DNA of 40,293 bases from an uncultured Lachnospiraceae bacterium (GTDB taxonomy: Bacteria > Bacillota > Clostridia > Lachnospirales > Lachnospiraceae). The stretch lies in assembly GCA_937920345.1 (NCBI GenBank), contig CALGVA010000038.1, positions 1 through 40,293 on the forward strand. The letters run 5' to 3'. The position numbers and the translations under genes are program-made. This document shows positions 11,898 through 20,654 of this stretch, in pieces. The notes beneath the pieces were generated by a model. The model saw only the letters and a list, made by a program, of their open reading frames with translations, made no database searches and was not told the DNA's origin. How positions within the stretch are numbered: the stretch's first letter is position 1; each line of letters starts with the position of its first letter.

Positions 11898-13631
11898 TTG
11901 AATCTGGGAAATATTATTAAAAAAGATAATCAGAATGTCCGGACAAACGATACGGTGAAAGTGACGGAGTCCATGACCAAAGGCGAGAGAGCCTACCGTG
12001 TGCAGAGTGAGATCAGGAATCTGGCGCCGGGGCAGACAATACAGGGATCGGTGGTGAGCCGGGAGGGAACGGCGGTGCAGATCGCACTCAGACAGGATCT
12101 GCTGATCAATGCGCGTATCGACCAGAGTATCAGTCTGGCTTTGGGTCAGAGTTTGAGTTTCGAGGTAAAGGCGAACAACGGATCAATGCTGTCGCTGACG
12201 CCGCTGTATGCCAATATGGCGAATGAGGCGACTGTCCTGCGAGCCCTGGATGCCGCCGGATTCCCGGATACTGCCAATAATATAGAGATGGTGGCGATCA
12301 TGATGGAGGAGGGGATGCCGATCGATCGGGAATCTCTTGCAAACATCAGCCGGTTTCTTATGGAGTTTCCGAGACAGGACCCGGCGACGCTCATACAGAT
12401 GGTAAGACTCGGTCTGCCGATTACGGAGGCGAATATCGAACAGTTTGAGCAGTATCAGAATGCGAATCATCAACTGCTTGGAAGTGCAGAGACGATTATG
12501 CAGGAGCTGCCGGATGTATTCCGGGATCTGATGAGTGAGGGCAAAACACAGCAGGCATATGCATTTTACGAGAATGTTCTGGATATTTTTACTGGCGGAG
12601 AGACAGAGGGCGTTGTCATTCAGAAAGGAGAAGGACAGACAGAGCAGACAGCCGGACAGACAGCCGGGCAGCCGGAAACTGTCATCACGCAGGAGAACGG
12701 GAATGCGGAGCAGGTGAAGGAAGTTATCAAAGGAAACATGAGTGAGACCGTCATCGGGATGGCAGAGAACGGTGAGCAGGCTGTGGAAGCGGAGCAGGGC
12801 AGGAACACTGTACTTACGCCGAGACAGTGGAATATGATCGGGAATCTGCTCAAAGAACTGGGCATGGAGGAAGATACGGCACAGCAGATCAAAAACGGAG
12901 AACTGCCGTCGAAAGAGGTGCTGGCGCTGATACGGGAGTTTATACCGAAAGGCGGTGCGGGTATGCTGCATGAGCGCGTGATGGAGCGTCTGCTCGGCGG
13001 CCGGGAATTTGAGAGTCTGCTGAAGTCAGAGATGGAGGGGCAGTGGACGATCAAGCCGGAGCAGGTGGCAGATCCGCATAAGGTAGAACAACTCTATGAG
13101 CGGATCAGGGAACAGAGCGCACGGCTGCAGGAGGCGCTGCAGACAGCGGGCAAGGCGGATATGCCCGTGGCCAGAAGTGTGCAGAATCTGCAGAGTAATG
13201 TTGATTTTATGAATCAGCTCAACCAGATGGTATCCTATATTCAACTGCCGCTTAAGATGGCTGGCAATCAGGCGCACGGTGATCTCTATGTGTACACCAA
13301 TAAGAAGAATCTGGCGGCGAAGGACGGCAATGTCAGCGCACTGTTGCATCTGGATATGGCCCATCTGGGTGCGCTGGATGTGTATGTTGCCATGCAGCAG
13401 AATCGTGTGAGCACGAATTTCACGCTGCAGGATGAGAGCGCGCTGGATCTGATCGAGCAGCATATATCGCTGTTGGACGAAAGGCTTGCCAGGAGGGGAT
13501 ATGATTTGAAGGCACAGTTCCATATGAAAGAGGAAGATGTGGAAGAAGAGAGCGGGATCATGCAGACGATATTAAATCAGAGCAGGAATATATCCGTGCT
13601 CAGCAGAACATCCTTTGATATAAGGGCTTAG
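11898..13631 (+). CDS. YlqG-like protein with FliK-type C-terminal domain (577 aa)
   Basis: The TTG at 11898 is chosen because GGAGG precedes it at 6 bases; the longer frame has no site. The N-terminal part is mixed alpha/beta. The middle is Gln/Glu-rich with a short tandem TAGQ repeat (residues about 250-265). The C-terminal about 130 residues (LYVYTNKKNLAAKDGNVSAL to LDERLARRGYDLKAQF) resemble the flagellar hook-length control domain of FliK. No flagellar genes are nearby. In Bacillus subtilis the rnhB-ylqG-ylqH order places a comparable orphan pair at this same spot. Its function is not known to me; a regulatory or export role with the YlqH-like protein is only inferred. Confidence 0.8.
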   Translation: MNLGNIIKKDNQNVRTNDTVKVTESMTKGERAYRVQSEIRNLAPGQTIQGSVVSREGTAVQIALRQDLLINARIDQSISLALGQSLSFEVKANNGSMLSLTPLYANMANEATVLRALDAAGFPDTANNIEMVAIMMEEGMPIDRESLANISRFLMEFPRQDPATLIQMVRLGLPITEANIEQFEQYQNANHQLLGSAETIMQELPDVFRDLMSEGKTQQAYAFYENVLDIFTGGETEGVVIQKGEGQTEQTAGQTAGQPETVITQENGNAEQVKEVIKGNMSETVIGMAENGEQAVEAEQGRNTVLTPRQWNMIGNLLKELGMEEDTAQQIKNGELPSKEVLALIREFIPKGGAGMLHERVMERLLGGREFESLLKSEMEGQWTIKPEQVADPHKVEQLYERIREQSARLQEALQTAGKADMPVARSVQNLQSNVDFMNQLNQMVSYIQLPLKMAGNQAHGDLYVYTNKKNLAAKDGNVSALLHLDMAHLGALDVYVAMQQNRVSTNFTLQDESALDLIEQHISLLDERLARRGYDLKAQFHMKEEDVEEESGIMQTILNQSRNISVLSRTSFDIRA

Positions 13632-13692
13632 TATGAAGAGATTTTCTAAGACATCTGAAGAACGCTGTCTAAGAAAATCTAAAGCTTCATAC
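13631..13692. repeat. Long imperfect hairpin between ylqG-like and ylqH-like genes
   Basis: GTATGAAG plus AGATTTTCTAAGACA (13631-13653) pairs with TGTCTAAGAAAATCT plus CTTCATAC (13666-13692). There is one mismatch, a 4-base bulge and a 12-base loop. It overlaps the last base of the preceding stop codon. No T-run follows, so it may be an mRNA-stabilising or processing structure rather than a terminator. Confidence 0.7.
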
Positions 13693-13694
13693 CA

Positions 13695-13721
13695 GAGAAT
13701 GCCCAGAAAACGGGCATTCTC
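13695..13721. repeat. Second perfect hairpin in the same gap
   Basis: GAGAATGCCC (13695-13704) and GGGCATTCTC (13712-13721) form a perfect 10-bp stem with a 7-base loop, directly after the longer hairpin. No T-run follows. Confidence 0.7.
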
Positions 13722-13764
13722 CGCGCTGATATGAAGATTCTGCGTAATGGAAACGGGGAGGTAG

Positions 13765-14061
13765 ATGACAGTGGCAAAGGAAGAGAATAAGAAACCAAAA
13801 CAGGCGATTGCGTTAGAGTATGATCCTTCTGATGAGGCGCCGCGTGTCATAGCTTCCGGCAGAGGGGCGCTGGCGGAGCGTATCATAGAGAAGGCGATGG
13901 AGGCGGATGTGCCGGTACACCGCGATGACAAGCTGGCGGATACACTGTCCCGTCTGGAGATCGGCGATATGATTCCACCTGAACTGTATGAGGTTGTGGC
14001 GGAGATTCTTGTCTTTGTGGATTCCATGGATAAGATCAAGGCGAAAATATCCAAAGCGTAG
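13765..14061 (+). CDS. YlqH-like protein, FlhB C-terminal domain homologue (98 aa)
   Basis: Resembles the cytoplasmic C-terminal domain of the flagellar export switch FlhB: AIALEYDPSDEAPRVIASGRGALAERIIEKAMEADVPVHRDDKLADTL. The NPTH autocleavage site of true FlhB is absent, and so is the membrane domain. Free-standing copies beside a FliK-like protein and outside flagellar operons are known in Firmicutes (ylqH in B. subtilis). The ATG at 13765 has GGGAGG only 3 bases upstream; a GTG at 13771 is better spaced and equally likely to be the start. Function outside flagella is unknown. Confidence 0.85.
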   Translation: MTVAKEENKKPKQAIALEYDPSDEAPRVIASGRGALAERIIEKAMEADVPVHRDDKLADTLSRLEIGDMIPPELYEVVAEILVFVDSMDKIKAKISKA

Positions 14062-14091
14062 GATAATAATACATGATATGAAGGCGCAGGA

Positions 14092-14475
14092 ATGAGCGGT
14101 ATGGCGGCTGGACAACAGATGAATACAAGGGAAAAAGGGGCACAGAAGGAAGAACAGGTCTGTGCCTATTTACTATCTAAGGGTGTGCGCATCGTGGAAA
14201 AAAATTTTCGCTGCAGACAGGGTGAGATTGATATCATCGGTTATGACGGAGCGTATCTGGTGTTCTTTGAGGTAAAATACAGGAGCAGCGCAAGCAGGGG
14301 AAGCGCCGCTGAGGCAGTGGGACCTGCCAAACAGCGTAAGATATGCAGAGTGGCGGATTATTACCGGGTTATCCATCATTGCAGTGAGAGCACACCGATC
14401 CGGTTTGATGTGGCGGCGATCGACGGCGGCAGGTTTACCTGGGTCAAGAATGCATTTTACTATGTGGCAAGATAG
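14092..14475 (+). CDS. yraN: YraN (UPF0102) family endonuclease-like protein
   Basis: A 127-aa protein with the conserved core EEQVCAYLLSKGVRIVEKNFRCRQGEIDIIGYDGAYLVFFEVKYR. Its E-(x)-D-(x)-E-V-K pattern is that of the restriction-endonuclease-like fold. The family has the fold of Holliday junction resolvases, but its role in bacteria is not settled. It follows the rnhB-ylqH block, a common neighbourhood for yraN. The start at 14092 has AAGG upstream; ATG at 14119 is an alternative. Confidence 0.9.
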   Translation: MSGMAAGQQMNTREKGAQKEEQVCAYLLSKGVRIVEKNFRCRQGEIDIIGYDGAYLVFFEVKYRSSASRGSAAEAVGPAKQRKICRVADYYRVIHHCSESTPIRFDVAAIDGGRFTWVKNAFYYVAR

Positions 14476-14554
14476 CATGGGAATAAACGGTGATAATGAT
14501 ACTGCGCAGGAGACAGATGCCGGCAGCAGGAAGAGAGCAGAGAGGATGGAATGT

Positions 14555-15406
14555 ATGGCACTTTACAGGCATGACAGCAGGATGCAGATGAAACAGAATC
14601 GAAGCGGGGAAGTGGAATATCTCACATTTCCGCTTCTGGAGCAGACCGGCATGGTGCGGCACCTTTTCACTACGAGAGCGGGCGGCGTAAGCAGCGGCAT
14701 ATACAGCACCATGAACCTCAGTTATACAAGGGGTGACGAGAAGGAAGCGGTGGATGAGAACTTCAGACGGATTGCACGGGTGCTGGCATGTGAGCTGGAT
14801 GATATTGTCTGCTCAGATCAGACGCATACCGTCAATCTTAAGATTGTGTCACGGGCGGATGGCGGCAAGGGAATCCTGAGACCGCGGGACTATACGGATA
14901 TCGACGGTCTTCTGACGGATGAGCCGGGCATTGTGCTGGCGACTTTCTATGCGGACTGCGTGCCGCTTTACTTCGTGGATACAAGGCGGAAAGCGATTGC
15001 GCTGGCACATTCCGGCTGGCGCGGCACGGTGGCGCGGATGGGCAGATGTGTGACTGACAGGATGCGGGAGGCATACGGCACTGATCCGTCGGATCTTGTG
15101 GCGGCCATCGGACCGTCCATCTGCCAGGCGTGTTATGAAGTCAGTGAGGATGTGGCGGACGCTTTTGCGGAGGAGTTTCGCGGAGCCGGTCAGGCAGATG
15201 AGATCTTACAGCATAAAGGCGGCGGTAAGTATCAGCTTGACTTATGGCGTGCGAATGAGATCGTTCTGCAGGAGGCAGGCATTGCGGCGGAGCGGATTCA
15301 GGTGACGGATCTGTGTACATGCCATAACAGCGAATATCTGTTCTCTCACAGGGCAAGCCATGGTATGCGGGGAAATCTGGGAGCGTTTCTCGGACTTCTC
15401 CCGTAG
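14555..15406 (+). CDS. pgeF: PgeF/YfiH family protein (polyphenol oxidase / peptidoglycan editing type)
   Basis: Family blocks are FTTRAGGVSSGIYSTMNLS, SDQTHTVNLKIV, ATFYADCVPLYFVD, AHSGWRGTVARMG and TCHNSEYLFSHRASHGMRGN. The Cys and His residues in ADC, AHSGWRG and THT form the metal or catalytic site. Members were first called laccase-like; in E. coli the protein edits peptidoglycan precursors, and other members act on purine nucleosides. The ATG at 14555 gives 283 aa, near the family norm, and has GAGG 9 bases upstream. A start at 14477 would add 26 polar residues. Confidence 0.88.
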   Translation: MALYRHDSRMQMKQNRSGEVEYLTFPLLEQTGMVRHLFTTRAGGVSSGIYSTMNLSYTRGDEKEAVDENFRRIARVLACELDDIVCSDQTHTVNLKIVSRADGGKGILRPRDYTDIDGLLTDEPGIVLATFYADCVPLYFVDTRRKAIALAHSGWRGTVARMGRCVTDRMREAYGTDPSDLVAAIGPSICQACYEVSEDVADAFAEEFRGAGQADEILQHKGGGKYQLDLWRANEIVLQEAGIAAERIQVTDLCTCHNSEYLFSHRASHGMRGNLGAFLGLLP

Positions 15407-15584
15407 ATTATCCGGGAATAGGTAGACGATATTTGGAAAATATGACAGCGGAAACATCTTAATAAAAACTTAAAGGATTTCCCATCTTTTTCTTTAGGTT
15501 TTCATGATGTAATAAAGCATGCAGGACGATGAGGCAGTACGGGCTGCAAAGATTATGACACAGGCAGAGGGCGGAGGTGATAAC

Positions 15585-16277
15585 ATGGCAAATATATTAG
15601 TGTGTGACGATGATAAGGAAATTGTGGATGCGATCGAGATTTATCTCATGCAGGAAGGATACACGATCTTTAAGGCATATGACGGAGAACAGGCAATCAG
15701 GGTTCTGAAGGAGCAGCAGATTCACTTGCTGCTGATTGACATTATGATGCCGAAGCTGGACGGAATCCATGCCACATTGAAGATCAGAGAATACTCCAGC
15801 ATCCCGATTATTATTCTGTCGGCGAAATCGGAGGATAATGACAAGATTCTCGGTCTTAACATAGGTGCGGACGATTATGTAACGAAACCTTTTAATCCGC
15901 TGGAACTTGTGGCAAGGGTGAAATCCAATCTGAGAAGATATACGACACTCGGTAATCTGAATACGGAAAATAATGCTTTTTTTCAGGTAGGCGGTTTGTG
16001 TATTAACGATGATACCAAGGAAGTGACGGTGGATGGGGAGAATGTAAAGCTGACACCGATCGAGTATAATATCCTCCTGCTGCTTGTAAAGAATTGCGGG
16101 CGGGTTTTTTCCATCGACCAGATCTATGAGAGTATCTGGAACGAGGAGGCTATCGGAGCGGATAACACAGTGGCGGTACATATCAGACACATCCGCGAGA
16201 AGATCGAGATCAATCCGAAAGAGCCGCGCTATCTTAAAGTCGTGTGGGGTGTCGGCTATAAAATCGAGAAACAATAG
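15585..16277 (+). CDS. OmpR/PhoB-type response regulator
   Basis: A 230-aa transcription factor. The N-terminal receiver has the acidic pocket CDDD (residues 7-10), phospho-acceptor Asp52 in LLIDIMMPKLDG, and the KPFNP lysine. The C-terminal winged-helix effector includes LTPIEYNILLLLVKNCGRVFS and RHIREKIEINPKEPRYLKVVWGVGYKI. The ATG at 15585 follows a perfect GGAGG; an upstream in-frame start lacks a site. It is followed after 69 bp by its sensor kinase. The 178-bp region upstream has two similar motifs, AAAGGATTT and TTAGGTTTT, about two helical turns apart, which might be the regulator's own binding site; this is only a suggestion. Confidence 0.95.
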   Translation: MANILVCDDDKEIVDAIEIYLMQEGYTIFKAYDGEQAIRVLKEQQIHLLLIDIMMPKLDGIHATLKIREYSSIPIIILSAKSEDNDKILGLNIGADDYVTKPFNPLELVARVKSNLRRYTTLGNLNTENNAFFQVGGLCINDDTKEVTVDGENVKLTPIEYNILLLLVKNCGRVFSIDQIYESIWNEEAIGADNTVAVHIRHIREKIEINPKEPRYLKVVWGVGYKIEKQ

Positions 16278-16346
16278 AGAGAATTTTATCATGTGATATG
16301 GAATCCAGCATGGCGGCGTGTATATGCGCAGCGGAATGGAGTAAAG

Positions 16347-19082
16347 ATGGGAAAAGAAAAGAAGGAAAAGAAGACGTCAAATAAGGGTAGTCATGCGGTC
16401 AGGACAATGCTGCGTATTGTACAGCATCTGTGCCTTGGAGTCATGGTTCTTTCCCTGATCGTGGTGGTGTGCAATTCTACGGTCAGGGTACAGGGATTCA
16501 AGAGAAATTACGGATTCAGCATGTATGCGCAGGACAGGAGCCGGGCATATGAGGATTCGGATATTTTCAACAGTATTTTCGGGTATGCTGCGGCGGATAT
16601 TATCCGCTACGGGGTTGTCAGCAGTCAGCTGGAGACGGACGGGACATTTGACGGCGATAAGGTGATAGACGTTACGGCCTATAATTATCGGGACATCGGT
16701 CTTCCGGAACAGTATGTAACGGCGGATTACAGGCTGGAAGACCTGCTGAAATGGACGAATTACGGATTTGAGTGGTCGGCTTCGGAGATGACGCAGGAAC
16801 AGGCGGAGAGCTTTCTGGCAGACCGGACGAGACTGACGATCGTTGATCCTAAGAGTAAATACTATAATACTTCCGATGCCAGTTATCTGAAGTCTGATAT
16901 AAACAGTTATACGTTTGTGAATGATGTATCTGCGAACAGGCTGTGGGTGGACTCGGAGGACTACGACGGCTTCGTGGATGAGTACAGATTAGAATCTGCA
17001 CAGACCGGCACGGCCGATAACAGTGAGCCGGCAGCAGTGAGCGAGATTTCAACAGATTCGTATAGCGGAGAGAATATCGGGTATGACGAAGAGAGCGGGA
17101 TGGAAACCTATAATATCATGGTCAACCGCTATAAGACGGTAGAGGATAAAAATCTCGAAGAGTATGTATCGGACTGGGATATTTACTATGATCTCTGTCA
17201 TAATGTGCAGAATGCCGCGAAAAGTTTATCCTATAATTACAGTGAATATCTGAGCTACGGAGAGTATTACGGCAATAAAAGGTCCAACCTTCGTTATCTG
17301 ATTATGAAAACTGTCGGAGATAATACACAGGTATACAGTAATCTGGAGGATGGGCAGGACAAAGAGACCATTGTAGAATATATGAATGTCGCGGTCGATG
17401 CAGATACGGAGCTGACGCAGAATGCAGGCAGATATATTTATTACAGTCCGGCTGATATGATCTATCGGACGAACACGACGGTTGCGGAATCGACGATCCG
17501 GGAGATACTGCAGAATTACGATTATGCTTATCCGGAGACGGTTAAGATCTGGATGGGAGTAGATACGACATACCCTGTTGATGATGCATTTAAACAGGGT
17601 GCCGTCGGATTCCGCAATTATCTGCCGTATTTCGGACAGTGGATTGTGGCAGCGATTGCCGCCTGCGCGATGTATCTGATCCTGCTGTTTTACCTGACGG
17701 CAGTGACCGGACATGACGTGGACGAGGAGGGAAAACCTTATATCCGCCTGCGGTCTTTTGACAGGATTCCTACGGAAACGTCGCTTTTGATCGCGGCCGG
17801 TGCCATGATTCTGCTGGTCTGGATCCTGATTGTCGTGAGGGAACTGACAAGCCGCACAGGTATTATGGAACTGGCGGACAGACTGCGGGAAGCACAGTGG
17901 CTTATGGGAGTGGTCGCGGCAGGCGTGTTTGCGGCGGATGCTGTAGTAATGTTTTTCTTCTACAGCTTGATCAGGAGAATCAAGGCGGGGACACTGTGGA
18001 GGAACAGCTACCTGCGCAGAGTGATATGCAAAGTTAAGAAGTTTGCCTGGATGATGTATGACAACGGGCATATTATGGTCAGGACATGGGTGCCTTACGG
18101 GATTTTTCTTTTCTTTAATTTCCTGCTTCTGCTGTGGGCATTTGCAGGAAGCGGATTTGGCAGAGTGATTGCGCTGCTGATTGCCCTCATACCGGATATG
18201 CTTGTGGGTAATCTGCTCTATTGTAATGCCAGGGAGCAGCAGGAGATTGTCAAAGGAATCGAGACAATTGCAGGCGGGCAGCTGGAACATCAGGTGGAGA
18301 CGGAGAATCTGCATGGAGATAATCTGACACTGGCAAATTCTGTCAACAGCATCGGCAAAGGTATTAAGGAAGCGGTTGAGATCAGTATGAAGGATGAGCG
18401 CATGAAAGCGGATCTGATCACGAATGTCTCGCATGATATCAAGACGCCACTTACCTCCATCATTAATTATGTGGATCTGATCAAGCGGGAACAGGTTGAT
18501 AATGAGAAGGTGCAGAACTATATCAGAGTGCTGGATGAGAAATCTCAGCGTTTGAAGCAGCTGACGGATGATCTGGTAGAAGCGAGTAAGATCACGTCCG
18601 GCAACATAAGCCTGCATTTTGAGAAAATTAATCTGACGGAATTAATGAATCAGACGATCGGGGAATTTTCCGAGAAGTTTGAGGAGAAGAACCTGACCAC
18701 GGTTATGAATGTCAATGTGCAAAATGCCGTGATTGAGGCGGACAGCCGCAGAATATGGCGCGTCATGGAGAACCTGTTTAATAATATCTTTAAATACGCG
18801 ATGGAGGGAACCAGGGTTTATCTGACGATATCCGAGATACCGCAGGATAAGGAACATATAGAAGTATCTATTAAGAATATCTCGGCATCACCGCTTAACT
18901 GCAACCCGGAGGAATTGACGGAACGGTTTATCAGGGGGGATGAATCGAGGACCACAGAAGGCAGCGGCCTTGGACTGTCGATTGCGAAGAATCTGACGGA
19001 AGCGCAGGGAGGAACATTTGAAATTCAGCTGGATGGGGATTTGTTTAAGGTCATACTGACGTTTCCCCTGGCAGACCAGTAA
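16347..19082 (+). CDS. Large membrane sensor histidine kinase (911 aa)
   Basis: Partner of the preceding regulator. The ATG at 16347 has GGAG at 5 bases. A basic N-terminus leads into a transmembrane helix (about 25-45) and then a very long extracellular region (about 50-425) rich in Tyr, Asp and Asn, with no domain I recognise. Several more membrane helices follow (about 428-640) and a HAMP-like linker. The HisKA domain NVSHDIKTPL has phospho-acceptor His696, and the ATPase domain has N-box NLFNNIFKYA and G2 box GSGLGLSIA. All catalytic motifs are intact. The ectodomain size suggests sensing of an external ligand or the envelope state; the signal is unknown. Confidence 0.93.
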   Translation: MGKEKKEKKTSNKGSHAVRTMLRIVQHLCLGVMVLSLIVVVCNSTVRVQGFKRNYGFSMYAQDRSRAYEDSDIFNSIFGYAAADIIRYGVVSSQLETDGTFDGDKVIDVTAYNYRDIGLPEQYVTADYRLEDLLKWTNYGFEWSASEMTQEQAESFLADRTRLTIVDPKSKYYNTSDASYLKSDINSYTFVNDVSANRLWVDSEDYDGFVDEYRLESAQTGTADNSEPAAVSEISTDSYSGENIGYDEESGMETYNIMVNRYKTVEDKNLEEYVSDWDIYYDLCHNVQNAAKSLSYNYSEYLSYGEYYGNKRSNLRYLIMKTVGDNTQVYSNLEDGQDKETIVEYMNVAVDADTELTQNAGRYIYYSPADMIYRTNTTVAESTIREILQNYDYAYPETVKIWMGVDTTYPVDDAFKQGAVGFRNYLPYFGQWIVAAIAACAMYLILLFYLTAVTGHDVDEEGKPYIRLRSFDRIPTETSLLIAAGAMILLVWILIVVRELTSRTGIMELADRLREAQWLMGVVAAGVFAADAVVMFFFYSLIRRIKAGTLWRNSYLRRVICKVKKFAWMMYDNGHIMVRTWVPYGIFLFFNFLLLLWAFAGSGFGRVIALLIALIPDMLVGNLLYCNAREQQEIVKGIETIAGGQLEHQVETENLHGDNLTLANSVNSIGKGIKEAVEISMKDERMKADLITNVSHDIKTPLTSIINYVDLIKREQVDNEKVQNYIRVLDEKSQRLKQLTDDLVEASKITSGNISLHFEKINLTELMNQTIGEFSEKFEEKNLTTVMNVNVQNAVIEADSRRIWRVMENLFNNIFKYAMEGTRVYLTISEIPQDKEHIEVSIKNISASPLNCNPEELTERFIRGDESRTTEGSGLGLSIAKNLTEAQGGTFEIQLDGDLFKVILTFPLADQ

Positions 19083-19088
19083 ACAACG

Positions 19089-19118
19089 ACGCCCGGTTCC
19101 ATAAGGAGCCGGGCGTCA
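19089..19118 (+). terminator. Probable terminator of the two-component operon
   Basis: GACGCCCGGTTCC (19089-19101) pairs with GGAGCCGGGCGTC (19106-19118), 13 bp with one G-U pair and loop ATAA. The T-run that follows is weak (AGATTTG), so termination may be partial. Confidence 0.7.
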
Positions 19119-19184
19119 GATTTGAAGATAATTCCGCAGGAATCAAGAAATACATTTTATTCGAGTTTGCGAAGCAAATCTCGC

Positions 19185-19211
19185 GAAGATAATTTCGAAG
19201 AAATTATCTTC
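19185..19211. repeat. AT-rich hairpin at the 3' end of prs
   Basis: GAAGATAATTT (19185-19195) and AAATTATCTTC (19201-19211) form a perfect 11-bp stem around CGAAG. Its right arm contains the last bases of the prs stop codon on the minus strand, so it can act as the 3' end structure of prs. Confidence 0.6.
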
Positions 19212-20403
19212 ATAGATCCAGACCGCTCATTTCGCGACTGTTGTACTTAGCGAGAATCTGATGTATCTTATCCGTGGGCGTGTAGATGTTGGCCATCGAT
19301 GCGTCGTGATTCATAAAGTCTATGATAGAAGCGATGAATTTGCTCATATCGGCTTCTACATAGTATGTCTTGCTCTTGAGCATGGGCGGCTGATAGCATA
19401 GATTCGTAGTAACGATTCTGTCAAAGTAGCACTGCTCATAGGCTTCGTCAAAGGATTCCAGACCGTTCGTAAAAAGACCGAATGTACAGCAGATAAAGAC
19501 ACGCTTGGCGTTCATCTTCTTTAACTGCTTTGCGGTGTCGATCATACTGCCGCCGGAGGAAATCATGTCGTCAATGATAATGGCGTCCTTGCCGTCGATG
19601 TTGTCTCCCAAAAACTCGTGCGCGACAATCGGATTTCTGCCGTCGATGATGGTAGAGTAGTCCCGGCGTTTATAGAACATGCCGGTGTCCACACCGAGTA
19701 CATTGGCAAAATATACTGCGCGGTCAAGAGCGCCCTCGTCAGGGCTGATCACGATGGTGTGATCTTTGTCGATAATAAGATCTTTCTCTGTGCGCAGAAG
19801 AGAGCGGATGAACTGATAGGGCGGCGTAAAATTATCGAAGCCCTTGATCGGGACGGAATTCTGTACTCTGGGATCGTGGGCATCGAATGTGATGAAATTG
19901 GATACGCCCATATCCATCAGTTCTTTGATGGCATAGGCACAGTCTAAAGATTCTCTTCCGTTTCTCTTATGCTGTCTGCCTTCGTAGAGGAAGGGCATGA
20001 TGACATTGATTCTGTGTGCCTTACCGTTGATGGCCGCGATGATTCTCTTGAGATCCTGATAATGATCATCGGGAGACATATGATTGACATATCCGTTCAT
20101 CTTATAGGTAATACTATGATTGCAGACGTCCGTCAGAATAAAGATATCTTTACCTCTGACAGAAGAAGTGAGCATGCCCTTTGCCTCTCCGCTGCCGAAA
20201 CGGGGACATTCCGCCTCCATGAGGTAATCTTCCTCCATATATCCGTGAAAAGCGGGATCCTTCTTGAAACTGTTGTCCAGACTCTTGCGGAAATCAACCA
20301 GATAAGCGTTGACTTTATGTGCTAACGGCAGGGCGGCTTGGGTCGTAAGCAGTTTGACCGGAGCCACCGGCATGGCATGTTTGAGTTCTTCTGTATTAGG
20401 CAT
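19210..20403 (-). CDS. prs: Ribose-phosphate pyrophosphokinase (PRPP synthetase)
   Basis: Makes PRPP from ribose 5-phosphate and ATP for nucleotide, histidine and tryptophan synthesis. Recognised by MPFLYEGRQHKRNGRESL (flexible-loop region), ITFDAHDPRVQN, VISPDEGALDRAVYFA and the PRPP-binding loop DAIIIDDMISSGGSM. At 397 aa it is longer than the usual about 315. The extra length lies mostly at the N-terminus (around MEEDYLMEAECPRFGSGEA), a form I associate with Clostridia. GGAGGG precedes the ATG. It is a single gene with its own strong promoter at 20450-20478, convergent with the sensor kinase. Confidence 0.95.
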   Translation of the reverse strand: MPNTEELKHAMPVAPVKLLTTQAALPLAHKVNAYLVDFRKSLDNSFKKDPAFHGYMEEDYLMEAECPRFGSGEAKGMLTSSVRGKDIFILTDVCNHSITYKMNGYVNHMSPDDHYQDLKRIIAAINGKAHRINVIMPFLYEGRQHKRNGRESLDCAYAIKELMDMGVSNFITFDAHDPRVQNSVPIKGFDNFTPPYQFIRSLLRTEKDLIIDKDHTIVISPDEGALDRAVYFANVLGVDTGMFYKRRDYSTIIDGRNPIVAHEFLGDNIDGKDAIIIDDMISSGGSMIDTAKQLKKMNAKRVFICCTFGLFTNGLESFDEAYEQCYFDRIVTTNLCYQPPMLKSKTYYVEADMSKFIASIIDFMNHDASMANIYTPTDKIHQILAKYNSREMSGLDL

Positions 20404-20449
20404 GATACCCTCCTGTTATGAAAAGTTAATTGTAAAGCGATTTACTTTT

Positions 20450-20478
20450 TTTATATCATTATGCTAGTGACACGTCAA
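20450..20478 (-). promoter_or_regulatory. Promoter of prs
   Basis: On the minus strand TTGACG (20473-20478), 17-bp spacer, TATAAA (20450-20455): both boxes 5 of 6. Leader of about 40 bases. Confidence 0.85.
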
Positions 20479-20497
20479 GAAAATTCTAGTAAGATAG

Positions 20498-20596
20498 TAG
20501 CGTGAACGAAAATATCGTTCCCGGCGTGAAAAAAGCATTCACGCGGAAGAACCGTCCGCAGGGCGGACTTGCTGCAAACAGCATTCTTCCCACGTT
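20498..20596 (+). repeat. 99-bp structured dispersed repeat, copy A
   Basis: This 99-bp block matches 26123-26221 at 98 of 99 positions; the one difference is T20515 against C26140. It contains serial stem-loops: GAACGA/TCGTTC, GCGTGAA/TTCACGC, GTCCGC/GCGGAC, and an outer GGAAGAA/TTCTTCC. It also holds an open frame from a GTG at 20501 (VNENIVPGVKKAFTRKN...). Here it lies between the prs promoter and the DUF512 gene. It has no transposase and looks like a small non-autonomous repeat. Confidence 0.9.
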
Positions 20597-20654
20597 TGGC
20601 GTCGCCGTGCAATTTTATCTCACGCCAGAGAATGCCTGTAAAGAGGAGAAAACA

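Noticed and set aside
17226..18617. 463-codon minus-strand frame opposite the sensor kinase
   Set aside because: Long only because of codon bias in the sense gene; the His/Gln/Arg-rich translation is typical of an antisense frame.
20502..20654. N-terminal extension of the DUF512 protein through the 99-bp repeat
   Set aside because: The frame is open, but there is no ribosome site upstream, whereas GAGGAG precedes the GTG at 20655. The same peptide appears unfused in copy B.
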